NCBI GenBank assembly: GCA_902633965.1
Contig: CACPID010000001.1
Coordinates: forward strand, 75,845-139,844
DNA length: 64,000 nt
From: an uncultured Pelagibacteraceae bacterium
GTDB taxonomy: Bacteria > Pseudomonadota > Alphaproteobacteria > Pelagibacterales > Pelagibacteraceae
Direction of reading: 5' to 3'
The notes beneath the pieces were generated by a model. The model saw only the letters and a program-made list of their open reading frames with translations, did no database searches and was not told the origin of the DNA. Made by a program: the position numbers and the translations under genes. This document shows positions 7,187 through 16,753 of this stretch, piece by piece (the first letter of the stretch is position 1; each line of letters begins with the position of its first letter).

Positions 7187-8602
7187 ATGAAAGTAACAGT
7201 ACAAAATAAAAAAGGTTTAAGTAAAGATCTAAAAGTTTTAGTAGATAAAAAAACTTTAGAAAAATATTTAAATGAAAAATATGAAGAAGTTTCTAAGACT
7301 GTTCAATTAAAAGGTTTTAGACCTGGTAAAGTTCCAAAAGAAATCTTAAAAAGACAATTTGGAAAAGCCGTTTATGGAGAAGTTTTAGATAAAGTTCTTA
7401 AAGAAACCTCAACACAAGCATTATCAGATAATAAAATTAAACCAGCAGGACAGCCAAAAATAGATTTGAAATCTTTCGGAGAAGATAAAGATTTAGAATA
7501 CATAATCTCAGTCACAGAACTTCCTAAAATAGATTTAAAACAATTAGAAAATATTAAAGCAGATGAATATGATGTTACAATTGATAGTAAAGAAATAGAT
7601 AAAAGAATTAATGATATTGCCAAAAATCAAAAAAATTTTGTAGAGGTTGATCCGGCAAAAGTTGCTAACGAAGGAGATCTTGTTGCCTTTGATTATAAAG
7701 CTACGGTTGATGGAAATGATTTTAAAGGTAGCGAAGGTAAAAATACACAATTAGAATTAGGAAAAGATTTATTTATCAAAGGTTTTGATAAACAATTAAT
7801 AAAGGTAAAAAAAAATGAAACAGTTGAAGTTGAAGTAACTTTACCTGAAAATTTTCCAGAAAAAGATTTAGTTGGAAAAAAAGCTAAATTTGTGTGTAAA
7901 ATTTTATCAGTAAAAAAATCTAAAGAAGTAGTAATTAATGATGAATTTGCAAAAAATCTAGGAGCTAAAGATTTAAATGATCTAAAATCATTATTGGATA
8001 AACAAATAAATGAGGAATACAAAAATTCTTTAGGAATGATCACAAAAAAGCAAATTTTAAATCAAATTGAAAAAATTAAAATTGAAGAAATTCCAGAGAA
8101 CTTAATTGAACAGGAAATGAAAATATTATCTCAAGGATTGAAGGAAGATGATATAAAATCAAAAAAAAAAGAATTTGAAACGAAAGCTAAACAAAGAATA
8201 AAAGTTGGTCTTATTCTTAATGAATACGGTGAACAAAATAAAATTAAAGTTGAAGAAAATGAAATGCAAGCTGAAGTTCAAAAGCAACTCAGAATGATGC
8301 CAGGTCAAGAAAAATTTCTAATGGAGTACTATCAAAAAAATCCTTCAGCGGTTGCTAGCTTAAGAGGAAATATATATGAGGAAAAAATAATTAATTCAAT
8401 AATCTCCAAATCTAAAGCATCAAGGAAAAAAATTAGCAAAGTTGAGGCAGAGCGATTAATCAAAGAGCAAAATGAAAAAGATTTAAAAGAGGTTAAACAA
8501 TCCAATAAATCAACAAGCGAAATGAAAACAAAAAAAGCAGATATTTCAAAGAAATCACCTCAAGTAAAAAAGAAAACGGCAAAAAAAGTTAGCAAAAAGT
8601 AA
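7187..8602 (+). CDS. tig: Trigger factor (ribosome-associated chaperone and peptidyl-prolyl isomerase)
   Basis: 471 aa from ATG 7187. Upstream in-frame starts lie inside the tRNA and are rejected. Domains in order: the ribosome-binding domain, residues 1 to about 115, with the signature [12 protein letters not shown] that contacts ribosomal protein L23; an FKBP-like isomerase domain, about 150-235 ([14 protein letters not shown] onward); then the helical chaperone domain. The last 40 or so residues are a Lys/Ser-rich disordered tail. It binds nascent chains at the exit tunnel. The order tig-clpP-clpX-lon groups folding with proteolysis, as is common. The leader is extremely short because of the tRNA next door. 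Confidence 0.97.
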   Translation: MKVTVQNKKGLSKDLKVLVDKKTLEKYLNEKYEEVSKTVQLKGFRPGKVPKEILKRQFGKAVYGEVLDKVLKETSTQALSDNKIKPAGQPKIDLKSFGEDKDLEYIISVTELPKIDLKQLENIKADEYDVTIDSKEIDKRINDIAKNQKNFVEVDPAKVANEGDLVAFDYKATVDGNDFKGSEGKNTQLELGKDLFIKGFDKQLIKVKKNETVEVEVTLPENFPEKDLVGKKAKFVCKILSVKKSKEVVINDEFAKNLGAKDLNDLKSLLDKQINEEYKNSLGMITKKQILNQIEKIKIEEIPENLIEQEMKILSQGLKEDDIKSKKKEFETKAKQRIKVGLILNEYGEQNKIKVEENEMQAEVQKQLRMMPGQEKFLMEYYQKNPSAVASLRGNIYEEKIINSIISKSKASRKKISKVEAERLIKEQNEKDLKEVKQSNKSTSEMKTKKADISKKSPQVKKKTAKKVSKK

Positions 8603-8619
8603 GTACAAGTTGTATAAAG

Positions 8620-9246
8620 GTGTCGAATCAGTTTATGACATCTAAAATTTCAGAACATATGAATACTTTAATTCCGATGGTTGTGGAGCAATCAAGTAGA
8701 GGAGAGAGGGCATATGACATTTATTCAAGATTATTAAAAGAAAGAATTGTTTTTTTAACAGGTCCAATTAATGATCAAGTAGCCTCATTAGCAACTGCTC
8801 AACTTTTATTTTTAGAATCTGAAAATCCAAAAAAAGAAATTTACTTTTATATAAATAGTCCTGGGGGATTAGTTACTGCTGGATTAGGTATTTATGACAC
8901 GATGCAATATATTAAACCAGAAGTATCAACTCTGTGCATTGGTCAAGCAGCCTCAATGGGATCCTTTTTGCTTGCAGCTGGAACTAAAGGAAAAAGATTT
9001 TCTTTACCAAATTCTAGAATAATGGTTCATCAACCGTCTGCGGGATTTCAAGGTCAAGCAACAGATATTGAGATACATGCAAATGAAGTTTTGTCTTTAA
9101 AAAAAAGATTAAATGAAATTTATTCTAAGCATACAGGAAAATCTGTAGACGAAATTAAACAAGCTTTGGAGAGAGATAATTTTATGACTGCAGAAAACGC
9201 CAAAGACTTTGGTTTAATAGATAAAGTTGTAGATAAAAGAAGTTAA
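8620..9246 (+). CDS. clpP: ATP-dependent Clp protease proteolytic subunit
   Basis: 208 aa. The serine-protease triad is visible: S112 in GQAASMG, H137 in MVHQPS, and D186 in ERDNFM. ClpP forms a 14-subunit barrel and degrades proteins unfolded by ClpX, which is encoded next. The start is GTG at 8620; ATG codons at 8635 and 8659 are alternatives that would shorten the propeptide region. It begins 17 bases after tig, so the two probably share a transcript. Confidence 0.97.
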   Translation: MSNQFMTSKISEHMNTLIPMVVEQSSRGERAYDIYSRLLKERIVFLTGPINDQVASLATAQLLFLESENPKKEIYFYINSPGGLVTAGLGIYDTMQYIKPEVSTLCIGQAASMGSFLLAAGTKGKRFSLPNSRIMVHQPSAGFQGQATDIEIHANEVLSLKKRLNEIYSKHTGKSVDEIKQALERDNFMTAENAKDFGLIDKVVDKRS

Positions 9247-9334
9247 ACAACTAGATATAGTTTATCCACAACCTATACTTGATTACTCATCACAAACTGT
9301 AATAAAGTATTAAAATTGATTCGTTTAAAAAATT

Positions 9335-10603
9335 ATGAGTAACAACAAAAATATTTTATATTGTTCTTTTTGCGGTAAGAGCCAACACGAAGTTAGAAAA
9401 TTAATAGCTGGTCCCACAGTATTTATTTGCGATGAATGTGTTGAGCTTTGCATGGATATTATTAAAGAGGAAAGCAAAGATACATTAGTTAAACATCAAG
9501 ATGGCTTACCTTCTCCAAAAGAAATTTGTTCAGTTTTAGATGATTATGTGATTGGACAACATCATGCAAAAGAAGTGCTTTCAGTAGCTGTTCATAATCA
9601 TTACAAAAGATTAAATTATGAAAATAAAACCTCTAAAACTGTTGAGTTGTCAAAATCCAATATTTTATTAGTAGGTCCAACCGGCTGCGGAAAGACTTTA
9701 TTAGCTCAAACGTTAGCAAGAATTTTAGATGTACCTTTTACCATGGCTGATGCAACAACTTTGACAGAAGCGGGTTATGTTGGTGAGGATGTTGAAAATA
9801 TTATTTTAAAACTATTACAAGCTGCTGATTATAATGTTGAAAAAGCTCAAAGAGGAATAGTCTATATTGATGAAGTGGATAAGATAAGCAGAAAATCAGA
9901 GAACCCTTCTATAACTAGAGATGTTTCTGGGGAAGGCGTTCAACAAGCATTATTAAAAATAATGGAAGGTACAATTGCAAGTGTGCCTCCACAGGGTGGA
10001 CGAAAACATCCACAACAAGAATTTTTACAAGTCGACACAACAAATATTTTATTTATATGTGGAGGAGCTTTTGCAGGTTTAGATAAAATTATTTCCCAAA
10101 GAAACAAAGGAACTGCAATTGGTTTTGGTGCTGAGGTAAAAAGTTCAGAAGATAAAAAAACAGGGGAGTGGATGAAAACTTTAGAACCTGAGGATTTGTT
10201 AAAATATGGTTTAATACCGGAGTTCATTGGAAGACTTCCTATTATAGCAACACTTGAGGATTTAGACGAAAAATCTTTAGTAAAAATTTTAACAGAACCA
10301 AAAAACTCTTTAATTAAGCAGTACCAAGAATTATTCAAGCTTGAGGGAGCCAAGCTTAACTTTAAAGATGCTGCAGTAAGAGAGATTGCACTTAAAGCAA
10401 TCTCAAAAAAAACTGGCGCAAGAGGATTACGCTCGATTCTTGAAAATATTTTATTAAAAACTATGTTTGATTTACCAAGTTTAGAAAATGTAGAGGAAGT
10501 TATAGTAGATTCTGGTGCGGCCAAAGGTTCATCTCAACCAATCATAGTACATTCAAAAAGTTCACAATCTAAAAGCAAAACTAGCAAAACATCAGCGGCA
10601 TAA
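9335..10603 (+). CDS. clpX: Clp protease ATP-binding subunit ClpX
   Basis: 422 aa. The N-terminal zinc-binding domain has C10, C13, C32 and C35. Walker A is GPTGCGKT at 114-121, with cysteine in place of the common serine. Walker B is IVYIDEVDK, and the arginine-finger region RGLRSI lies near the end. This hexameric AAA+ unfoldase recognises substrates, for example ssrA-tagged chains, and feeds them to ClpP. An 88-base gap after clpP may hold its own promoter. The tail is Ser/Lys-rich, and its stop codon lies inside a short direct repeat. Confidence 0.97.
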   Translation: MSNNKNILYCSFCGKSQHEVRKLIAGPTVFICDECVELCMDIIKEESKDTLVKHQDGLPSPKEICSVLDDYVIGQHHAKEVLSVAVHNHYKRLNYENKTSKTVELSKSNILLVGPTGCGKTLLAQTLARILDVPFTMADATTLTEAGYVGEDVENIILKLLQAADYNVEKAQRGIVYIDEVDKISRKSENPSITRDVSGEGVQQALLKIMEGTIASVPPQGGRKHPQQEFLQVDTTNILFICGGAFAGLDKIISQRNKGTAIGFGAEVKSSEDKKTGEWMKTLEPEDLLKYGLIPEFIGRLPIIATLEDLDEKSLVKILTEPKNSLIKQYQELFKLEGAKLNFKDAAVREIALKAISKKTGARGLRSILENILLKTMFDLPSLENVEEVIVDSGAAKGSSQPIIVHSKSSQSKSKTSKTSAA

Positions 10604-10622
10604 ATACATCGCGGCATAAATA
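10595..10622 (+). repeat. Short direct repeat across the clpX stop codon
   Basis: The 12-base unit GCGGCATAAATA occurs at 10595-10606 and again at 10611-10622, four bases apart. The first copy contains the clpX TAA (10601-10603) and the second is untranslated. It looks like a local duplication of the gene end, or a small leftover of slippage. Confidence 0.8.
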
Positions 10623-10681
10623 GACGTTAATAATTGATAATTTTCTATTGCAATATCTATTTTTATATCCATATTTAACAC

Positions 10682-13069
10682 ATGGACATCAAAGTGAATC
10701 TGCCGTTATTACCATTGAGAGATATAGTAGTTTTTCCTAGCATGGTAATACCACTGTTTGTTGGAAGAGATAAATCTATAACCGCATTAAACGAGGTTAT
10801 GAAAAATCAAAAAAAAATAATTTTGGTAACTCAAAAAAATTCTGAAGTGGACGATCCTAAAAAAACGGATGTTTTTGCTTATGGATGTGAGAGTAACATT
10901 TTACAATTACTTAAATTACCAGATGGAACTGTGAAAGTTTTAGTTGAGGGAACAAAAAGAGTAAAAATCGTAGATTTTAAAGATGATAACAAATTTATAA
11001 CTTGTACTTTTGAGTATCTGAATGATCAATTCGATAAGAATGAGGATCTTATGCCTTTAGCTACTACAGCAGTTAGAAGGTTAGATAAGTTAAATACAAT
11101 AAATAAAAAAATTTCTAGCGAAACAATAAATAGTATTAAAGAATTAAAGGATCCATCAGCAATAGCTGACAATATTGCATCTCATTTAAGTACTACAATT
11201 TCAGAAAAACAGCAAATTTTTGAGACAAGTGATGTGAAAAAAAGGCTTAATGCAGTTATAAAAATTATGGAAAATGAAACAAGTATAATTGGTGTAGAGA
11301 AAAGAATTAGGGGAAGGGTAAAAACCCAAATGGAAAAAACACAAAGAGAATATTATTTAAATGAACAATTAAAGGCTATTCAAAAAGAATTAGGAGAAAT
11401 TGAAGATGGAAAAGATGAAACATCGAATTTAAATAAAGCAATCTTAAAAGCGAAAATGCCAAAAGAAGTACAAAAAAAATGTATGGCTGAATTGAAAAAA
11501 TTGAGAAATATGAGTCCTATGTCTGCAGAAGCTACAGTGGTAAGAAATTATCTAGATTGGATGATAGACATACCATGGTTTAAAAAAGATAAAGTAGATA
11601 TTGACTTAAACAAAGCTCTTAAAATTTTAGATGAAGATCATTTTGGCTTAGAAAAGGTAAAAGAAAGAATAATTGAATTCTTAGCTGTACAAAAAAGAAT
11701 GGAAAAGATTAAAGGTCCTATATTATGTTTAGTAGGTCCACCTGGTGTTGGAAAGACGTCTCTAGGTAAATCAATTGCTAAAGCTACTAATAGACAATTT
11801 GTCAGAATGTCATTAGGAGGTGTTAGGGATGAGGCTGAAGTTCGTGGACATAGAAGAACTTACATTGGATCATTACCAGGCAAGATTATACAAATGATGA
11901 AAAAAGCAGGAACTAAAAATCCACTTTTTCTATTAGATGAAATTGATAAAATTGGAAATGATTACAGAGGCGATCCATCGTCAGCATTGTTAGAGGCTCT
12001 TGATCCTGAACAAAACACAACATTTAATGACCATTATTTAGAAGTTGATTATGACTTGTCCGATGTAATGTTTGTTACTACAGCTAACACACTGAATATT
12101 TTACCGCCATTGCTTGATAGAATGGAGGTTATAAGAATTCCTGGATATACAGAGGATGAGAAAATAAATATAGCAAATAAATTTTTATTACCTAAAGCAT
12201 TAAAAGAAAATGGAGTGAAAGAAGGTGAAATGGATCTACAAGAGGGAACTTTTAAAGAAATTATAAGAAATTACACAAGAGAGTCTGGTGTCAGAAATCT
12301 TGAAAGAGAAATATCCAAAATTACTAGAAAGGTTGTTAAAAAAGTTGTGAATTCTGAGGAAACAAAAGTGATGGTTGAACCTAAAAATATAAATGATTTT
12401 CTTGGTGTAAAAAAATTCAAATTTGGAGAGCTAGAAAGTGAAGATAAAGTTGGTATTGTAACAGGACTTGCATGGACAGAGTTTGGTGGAGAAATTCTTA
12501 AGATTGAAACGGTAAATATGCCAGGAAAAGGTCGTATGCAAATAACAGGAAAACTTGGAGATGTTATGCAGGAGTCTGTGAAAGCTGCAAAATCTTATGT
12601 AAGGTCTAAAAGTTTAGACTTTGGAATTATACCTCCAATTTTTGAAAAAAAGGATTTTCATATTCATGTACCTGAAGGGGCAACACCAAAAGATGGACCT
12701 TCTGCAGGAGTGGGTATGGTTACATCAATTGTTTCATCAATAACAAAAATACCTGTCAGAAGAGATATAGCGATGACTGGAGAAGTAACAATAACTGGCC
12801 AAGTTCTTCCTATAGGTGGTTTAAAAGAAAAATTATTAGCAGCTCATAGAGCAGGAATAAAAGAAGTTTTAATTCCAAAAGATAATGAAAAAGATTTGAC
12901 TGATATTCCTGAAAAAGTAAAGAAAGATATCAAATTAACCACTGTTGAAATGGTAGACGATGTTTTGAAAATAGCTCTTACAAAAGAGTTGAAAAAAATC
13001 GATTGGGTTGAAGTAGAAAAAATTTCGGACGGAAAAAAAGACGACAAATCTCAAGCCAGTATTCAATAA
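10682..13069 (+). CDS. lon: ATP-dependent protease Lon
   Basis: 795 aa, close to the usual 780-810. Order: N-terminal substrate-binding domain (LPLLPLRDIVVFPSMVIPL start); AAA+ domain with Walker A GPPGVGKT at 352-359 and Walker B LFLLDEIDK; then the protease domain with the Ser-Lys dyad S674 (DGPSAGVG) and K717 (GGLKEK). It degrades misfolded and some regulatory proteins. In many alphaproteobacteria hupB follows lon; here a pair of tRNA genes follows directly. Confidence 0.98.
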   Translation: MDIKVNLPLLPLRDIVVFPSMVIPLFVGRDKSITALNEVMKNQKKIILVTQKNSEVDDPKKTDVFAYGCESNILQLLKLPDGTVKVLVEGTKRVKIVDFKDDNKFITCTFEYLNDQFDKNEDLMPLATTAVRRLDKLNTINKKISSETINSIKELKDPSAIADNIASHLSTTISEKQQIFETSDVKKRLNAVIKIMENETSIIGVEKRIRGRVKTQMEKTQREYYLNEQLKAIQKELGEIEDGKDETSNLNKAILKAKMPKEVQKKCMAELKKLRNMSPMSAEATVVRNYLDWMIDIPWFKKDKVDIDLNKALKILDEDHFGLEKVKERIIEFLAVQKRMEKIKGPILCLVGPPGVGKTSLGKSIAKATNRQFVRMSLGGVRDEAEVRGHRRTYIGSLPGKIIQMMKKAGTKNPLFLLDEIDKIGNDYRGDPSSALLEALDPEQNTTFNDHYLEVDYDLSDVMFVTTANTLNILPPLLDRMEVIRIPGYTEDEKINIANKFLLPKALKENGVKEGEMDLQEGTFKEIIRNYTRESGVRNLEREISKITRKVVKKVVNSEETKVMVEPKNINDFLGVKKFKFGELESEDKVGIVTGLAWTEFGGEILKIETVNMPGKGRMQITGKLGDVMQESVKAAKSYVRSKSLDFGIIPPIFEKKDFHIHVPEGATPKDGPSAGVGMVTSIVSSITKIPVRRDIAMTGEVTITGQVLPIGGLKEKLLAAHRAGIKEVLIPKDNEKDLTDIPEKVKKDIKLTTVEMVDDVLKIALTKELKKIDWVEVEKISDGKKDDKSQASIQ

Positions 13070-13076
13070 TTTATAA

Positions 13077-13105
13077 TTTACTTTGTACGAACGTTGATGT
13101 AATAG
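13077..13105 (+). promoter_or_regulatory. Possible promoter of the tRNA-Val/tRNA-Asp pair
   Basis: TTTACT at 13077-13082 and TAATAG at 13100-13105 are 17 bases apart, with TG one step ahead of the -10. The predicted start near 13112 fits the tRNA 5' end at 13119. Both hexamers are weak matches, and the genes could instead be read through from lon. Confidence 0.3.
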
Positions 13106-13118
13106 TACCAAATATTTT

Positions 13119-13194
13119 GGGCGGTTAGCTCAGTTGGTAGAGCATCTCGTTTACACCGAGGGGGTCAAAGGTTCGAGTCCTTTACTGCCCACCA
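13119..13194 (+). tRNA. tRNA-Val (anticodon UAC)
   Basis: 76 bases including encoded CCA. The acceptor stem GGGCGGT pairs with ACTGCCC (one G-U). The anticodon stem TCTCG/CGAGG encloses the loop TTTACAC, giving anticodon TAC for valine. The T arm GGTTCGAGTCC is standard. It lies four bases upstream of tRNA-Asp, so the two are surely one transcript. Confidence 0.97.
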
Positions 13195-13198
13195 AAAT

Positions 13199-13276
13199 GG
13201 GGGTGTAGCTCAGTTTGGTTAGAGCGATCGCCTGTCACGCGATAGGTCGCGGGTTCGAGTCCCGTCACTCCCGCCA
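13199..13276 (+). tRNA. tRNA-Asp (anticodon GUC)
   Basis: 78 bases including encoded CCA. The acceptor stem GGGGGTG pairs with CACTCCC (one G-U), with discriminator G. The anticodon stem ATCGC/GCGAT carries the loop CTGTCAC, anticodon GTC for aspartate. It directly follows tRNA-Val; a Val-Asp pair upstream of nuoA is a common alphaproteobacterial arrangement. Confidence 0.97.
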
Positions 13277-13286
13277 TTAAATTGAT

Positions 13287-13311
13287 AACGATTCTCATTT
13301 CATGAATCGTT
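13287..13311. other. Inverted repeat downstream of tRNA-Asp; possible operator or RNA end
   Basis: A perfect 8-bp inverted repeat, AACGATTC (13287-13294) and GAATCGTT (13304-13311), is separated by nine bases. The core ATCGTT recurs at 13356-13361. No T run follows, so it is not a normal intrinsic terminator. It could be a 3' processing hairpin for the tRNA transcript or an operator for the nuo promoter about 100 bases downstream. Confidence 0.5.
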
Positions 13312-13411
13312 CAATAAATTAGGGCTAAAAAACGTGACCAAATTTCACTATTATTATCGTTAAAAATACCTATAAAAAATAAATTTAACTGAATTGATTA
13401 AATATTAGAAC

Positions 13412-13440
13412 TTTAAATAGTTAAAAAAAACAAATATAAT
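13412..13440 (+). promoter_or_regulatory. Probable promoter of the nuo operon
   Basis: A consensus -10 TATAAT at 13435-13440 is preceded, at a 17-base spacing, by TTTAAA (13412-13417) as a weak -35. The predicted leader is about 40 bases to the nuoA ATG at 13489. The gap 13277-13488 otherwise holds the inverted repeat at 13287 and no reading frame of note. Confidence 0.5.
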
Positions 13441-13488
13441 ATGAATCTTATCAGATTTTTCGTATTCTAAAATTTAAATTAAGATATT

Positions 13489-13857
13489 ATGCTCATAGAA
13501 TTTTTAAAAGATTATCTGCCCATCATATTGTTTTTAGTAATTGCACTTGTTTTAAGTTCAGGTTTTATTTTAATTAATTTTTTACTATCACCCAATAATC
13601 CTGATCCAGAGAAACTATCTGCGTATGAGTGCGGGTTTGAGCCATTTAATGACTCACGGATGGAGTTTGACGTAAGATTTTATCTTGTTGCAATACTCTT
13701 CATTATATTTGACTTAGAAATAGCATTTCTTTTTCCTTGGGCAATTTCTCTTGGAGCAATTGGAGTATTTGGTTTTGTTTCCATGATGATATTTTTATTT
13801 ATACTCACTATAGGTTTTATTTATGAGTGGAAAAAGGGAGCATTAGATTGGGAGTAA
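13489..13857 (+). CDS. nuoA: NADH-quinone oxidoreductase subunit A
   Basis: 122 aa with three membrane helices. The conserved YECGFEPF loop follows helix 1 and includes the functionally important cysteine of the switch loop near the quinone site. Then come [20 protein letters not shown] in helix 2 and a C-terminal [10 protein letters not shown]. It is the first gene of the complete nuoA-N operon, which couples NADH oxidation to quinone reduction and proton pumping. No Shine-Dalgarno is visible ahead of the ATG. Confidence 0.97.
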   Translation: MLIEFLKDYLPIILFLVIALVLSSGFILINFLLSPNNPDPEKLSAYECGFEPFNDSRMEFDVRFYLVAILFIIFDLEIAFLFPWAISLGAIGVFGFVSMMIFLFILTIGFIYEWKKGALDWE

Positions 13858-13858
13858 T

Positions 13859-14380
13859 ATGAATATAATCGATAAAGAAAAACAAATTCCTGATGAGTTT
13901 AAAACACTAGCTAAAGATTTTGCAGACAAAGGTTTTATAACAACTTCTATGGATAATTTAGTAAACTGGGCAAGAACAGGATCGCTCCATTGGATGACTT
14001 TTGGATTGGCTTGCTGTGCTGTTGAAATGATGCAAACATCTATGCCTAGATATGATTTAGAAAGGTTTGGAGCTGCGCCTAGAGCCTCACCGAGACAATC
14101 AGATGTTATGATTGTTGCTGGAACGCTTACAAATAAAATGGCACCAGCGCTTAGAAAAGTCTATGACCAGATGCCAGAACCAAGATATGTTATCTCAATG
14201 GGTAGTTGTGCAAATGGCGGTGGATATTATCATTATTCATATTCAGTTGTCAGAGGATGTGACAGAATAGTTCCTGTTGACGTTTATGTTCCAGGATGTC
14301 CACCTTCTGCAGAAGCACTGTTGTATGGAATAATGCAATTACAAAAAAAAATAAGAAATAATGGATCAATCGAAAGATAA
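13859..14380 (+). CDS. nuoB: NADH-quinone oxidoreductase subunit B
   Basis: 173 aa. It carries the terminal cluster N2: C52 and C53 in [11 protein letters not shown]117 in GSCANGG, and C147 in [12 protein letters not shown]2 passes electrons to quinone at the interface with NuoD and NuoH. It starts one base after the nuoA stop. Length is typical for the alphaproteobacterial subunit. Confidence 0.98.
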   Translation: MNIIDKEKQIPDEFKTLAKDFADKGFITTSMDNLVNWARTGSLHWMTFGLACCAVEMMQTSMPRYDLERFGAAPRASPRQSDVMIVAGTLTNKMAPALRKVYDQMPEPRYVISMGSCANGGGYYHYSYSVVRGCDRIVPVDVYVPGCPPSAEALLYGIMQLQKKIRNNGSIER

Positions 14381-14382
14381 TT

Positions 14383-14973
14383 ATGGAAAGCTTAATAAAT
14401 TTAGAAAAAAAAATAAATTCTGAGCTCACTACTAAAATAAATTCATCAAAAATAAAACATGGTCAGATTTATCTTTTAATTGATAGCGATGATATTATCG
14501 ATGTAATTCTTTTTTTAAAAACTAATGAAAACACAAAACTTAGACAGCTTATCGATATAACAGCAGTTGATTTTCCAGAGAGAGAGCAAAGATTTAGAAT
14601 TGTATATTTATTGTTAAGCCATGAATTTAATACAAGAGTGCTTATTGAATTTGATATTTCTGAAGGAGAAAAAATTCCATCTTTAACCAAAATATTCCCT
14701 TCTGCCAATTGGATGGAAAGAGAAGTTTTCGATATGTACGGAATTGATTTTAAAGATCATCCGGACTTAAGGAGAATCTTGACTGATTATGGTTTTGAGG
14801 GATATCCTTTAAGAAAAGATTTCCCAATAACTGGACATAATGAAGTTAGATACAGTGAAGAGTCAAAAAAAGTAATTTATGAGCCAGTAAAACTTGAACA
14901 AAATTATAGAAATTTTGATTATGAAAGTCCATGGGAAGGAACTAAATACATTAAAAACCAAACAAAAGAATAA
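14383..14973 (+). CDS. nuoC: NADH-quinone oxidoreductase subunit C
   Basis: 196 aa, 30-kDa subunit family. The signature ERQRFRIVY-like segment appears here as [17 protein letters not shown]. The C-terminal motif [24 protein letters not shown] is split here as [12 protein letters not shown] and [11 protein letters not shown], followed by GYPLRKDFP. It forms part of the peripheral arm with NuoD; the two are separate genes here rather than the nuoCD fusion of enteric bacteria. The stop overlaps the nuoD start by one base. Confidence 0.97.
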   Translation: MESLINLEKKINSELTTKINSSKIKHGQIYLLIDSDDIIDVILFLKTNENTKLRQLIDITAVDFPEREQRFRIVYLLLSHEFNTRVLIEFDISEGEKIPSLTKIFPSANWMEREVFDMYGIDFKDHPDLRRILTDYGFEGYPLRKDFPITGHNEVRYSEESKKVIYEPVKLEQNYRNFDYESPWEGTKYIKNQTKE

Positions 14974-16148
14974 TGACAAAACAAACTAAAACTCTAAATT
15001 TAAATTTTGGCCCTCAACATCCTGCGGCACATGGTGTTTTGAGATTAATTTTAGAATTAGATGGAGAGGTGGTTGAAAAAGCTGATCCACATATAGGTTT
15101 GCTTCACAGAGGAACAGAGAAGTTAATAGAGAATAAAACCTATGCACAAGCAGTCCCTTACTTTGATAGGTTGGATTATGTGGCTCCTATGAATCAAGAA
15201 CATGCATTTGCTCTTGCTATTGAAAAGATTTTGAAAATTGAAGTTCCAATTCGAGCTCAATTTATAAGAGTGATGTTTTGTGAAATTGGTAGAATTCTTA
15301 GTCACATTTTAAATATAACGACGCAAGCATTAGATGTCGGAGCGCTTACACCATCCTTATGGGGATTTGAGGAGAGAGAAACTTTAATGACGTTTTATGA
15401 GAGAGTTTCTGGATCAAGATTACATGCAAATTATTTTAGAGCTGGTGGGGTTCATCAAGATATGCCCAGAGGACTAGATGCAGATATTTTTGATTTTACA
15501 AAAAAATTTCCAAAAATTATTGATGATTTAGAAAGTTTACTTACAGAAAATAGAATTTTTAAACAAAGAAATGTTGATATTGGTGTTGTATCAAAACAAG
15601 ATGCATTAGATTATTCTTTTTCTGGCGTTATGTTACGTGGATCAAATGTTCCATGGGATTTGAGAAAGTCACAACCTTATGATTGTTATGATCAAATGGA
15701 TTTTAAAATTCCTGTTGGTAAAAATGGTGATTGTTATGATCGTTATCTCTGTAGAGTTGAGGAAATGAGAGAAAGCGTAAAGATTATTAACCAATGTTTA
15801 CAAAAAATGCCCAAAGGTCCTATTAAGTCAACAGATGGCAAAATTTCTCCGCCACCGAAAAAAGAGTTAAAAGAGTCGATGGAAGCATTAATACATCATT
15901 TTAAACTTTTTACTGAGGGTTATAGAGTTGAAAAAGATGAGATTTATACAGCTGTTGAGGCACCAAAAGGTGAATTTGGAGTTTATTTAATTTCAGATGG
16001 TTCAAGTAAACCCTATAAATGCAAAATTAGAGCTCCAGGATTTTCACACCTTCAAGCAATGGATTACTTAATAAAGGGACACATGCTTGCTGACGTACCA
16101 GCAGTTTTAGGATCATTAGATATAGTTTTTGGGGAGATAGATAGATGA
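14973..16148 (+). CDS. nuoD: NADH-quinone oxidoreductase subunit D
   Basis: 391 aa, 49-kDa subunit related to the large subunit of NiFe hydrogenases. The N-terminal [16 protein letters not shown] contains the quinone-site histidines. [12 protein letters not shown] and the C-terminal DIVFGEIDR are both conserved. It lies at the quinone pocket with NuoB. It overlaps nuoC by one base and nuoE by four (ATGA at 16145-16148). Confidence 0.98.
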   Translation: MTKQTKTLNLNFGPQHPAAHGVLRLILELDGEVVEKADPHIGLLHRGTEKLIENKTYAQAVPYFDRLDYVAPMNQEHAFALAIEKILKIEVPIRAQFIRVMFCEIGRILSHILNITTQALDVGALTPSLWGFEERETLMTFYERVSGSRLHANYFRAGGVHQDMPRGLDADIFDFTKKFPKIIDDLESLLTENRIFKQRNVDIGVVSKQDALDYSFSGVMLRGSNVPWDLRKSQPYDCYDQMDFKIPVGKNGDCYDRYLCRVEEMRESVKIINQCLQKMPKGPIKSTDGKISPPPKKELKESMEALIHHFKLFTEGYRVEKDEIYTAVEAPKGEFGVYLISDGSSKPYKCKIRAPGFSHLQAMDYLIKGHMLADVPAVLGSLDIVFGEIDR

Positions 16149-16753
16149 GCCTAAAAAAAATTTCAAAAGACCAGCCAAAAAAATTCGAATTTAATGAAAG
16201 AAATATCGAGCTAGCAAAAAAAATGATTAATAATTATCCAGAGGGTAAACAGCAGAGTGCTGTTATGTCATTACTTTATCTAGCTCAAAGACAAAATAAT
16301 AACTGGATCCCGTTAGCTGCAATGAAGTACATAGCAAAGTTTTTGAATATGCCATATATAAAAGTTTATGAAGTTGCTACATTTTATTCAATGTATAATT
16401 TGTCACCAGTAGGCAAATTTTTTTATCAAGTATGTACAACGACACCTTGTATGCTTAGGGGCGCATATAAATTAGTGGACGTATGTAAGAAAAAAATTTC
16501 AAATAAAGAAAACGAAATATCAAGCGATGGAAATTCCTCATGGATGGAAGTAGAATGTTTAGGTGCTTGTATAAATGCTCCAATGATTCAAATTAATGAT
16601 GAGTATTATGAAGATTTAGATGAAAAAAAACTAGAAAATATTATTGAACAAACTATGAAAGGAAAAAAACCAAAACCAGGTTCTTATAGAGGAAGAGTTA
16701 ATTCAGAACCTGAAAATAACAGAACAACTTTAGTAGGTATTAAAAATGCTTGA
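16145..16753 (+). CDS. nuoE: NADH-quinone oxidoreductase subunit E
   Basis: 202 aa, 24-kDa subunit. It carries the [2Fe-2S] cluster N1a: C97, C102, C138 and C142, with the exact 5/36/4 spacing of the E. coli subunit. The thioredoxin-like fold is preceded by a helical N-terminal domain ([12 protein letters not shown]). The Lys/Pro-rich C-terminal extension of about 35 residues is longer than in E. coli. It overlaps nuoF by eight bases. Confidence 0.97.
   Translation: MSLKKISKDQPKKFEFNERNIELAKKMINNYPEGKQQSAVMSLLYLAQRQNNNWIPLAAMKYIAKFLNMPYIKVYEVATFYSMYNLSPVGKFFYQVCTTTPCMLRGAYKLVDVCKKKISNKENEISSDGNSSWMEVECLGACINAPMIQINDEYYEDLDEKKLENIIEQTMKGKKPKPGSYRGRVNSEPENNRTTLVGIKNA

Noticed and set aside
9262-9270. 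TTATCCACA, a perfect DnaA box, between clpP and clpX
   Set aside because: A single 9-mer of this composition is expected roughly once by chance in 64 kb of such AT-rich DNA. There is no cluster of boxes, no AT-rich unwinding element and no dnaA or parA gene nearby.
9940-10524. Long open frame of 194 codons antisense to clpX
   Set aside because: It lies wholly inside the conserved AAA+ coding region, has no recognisable domain, and is explained by codon bias of the real gene.
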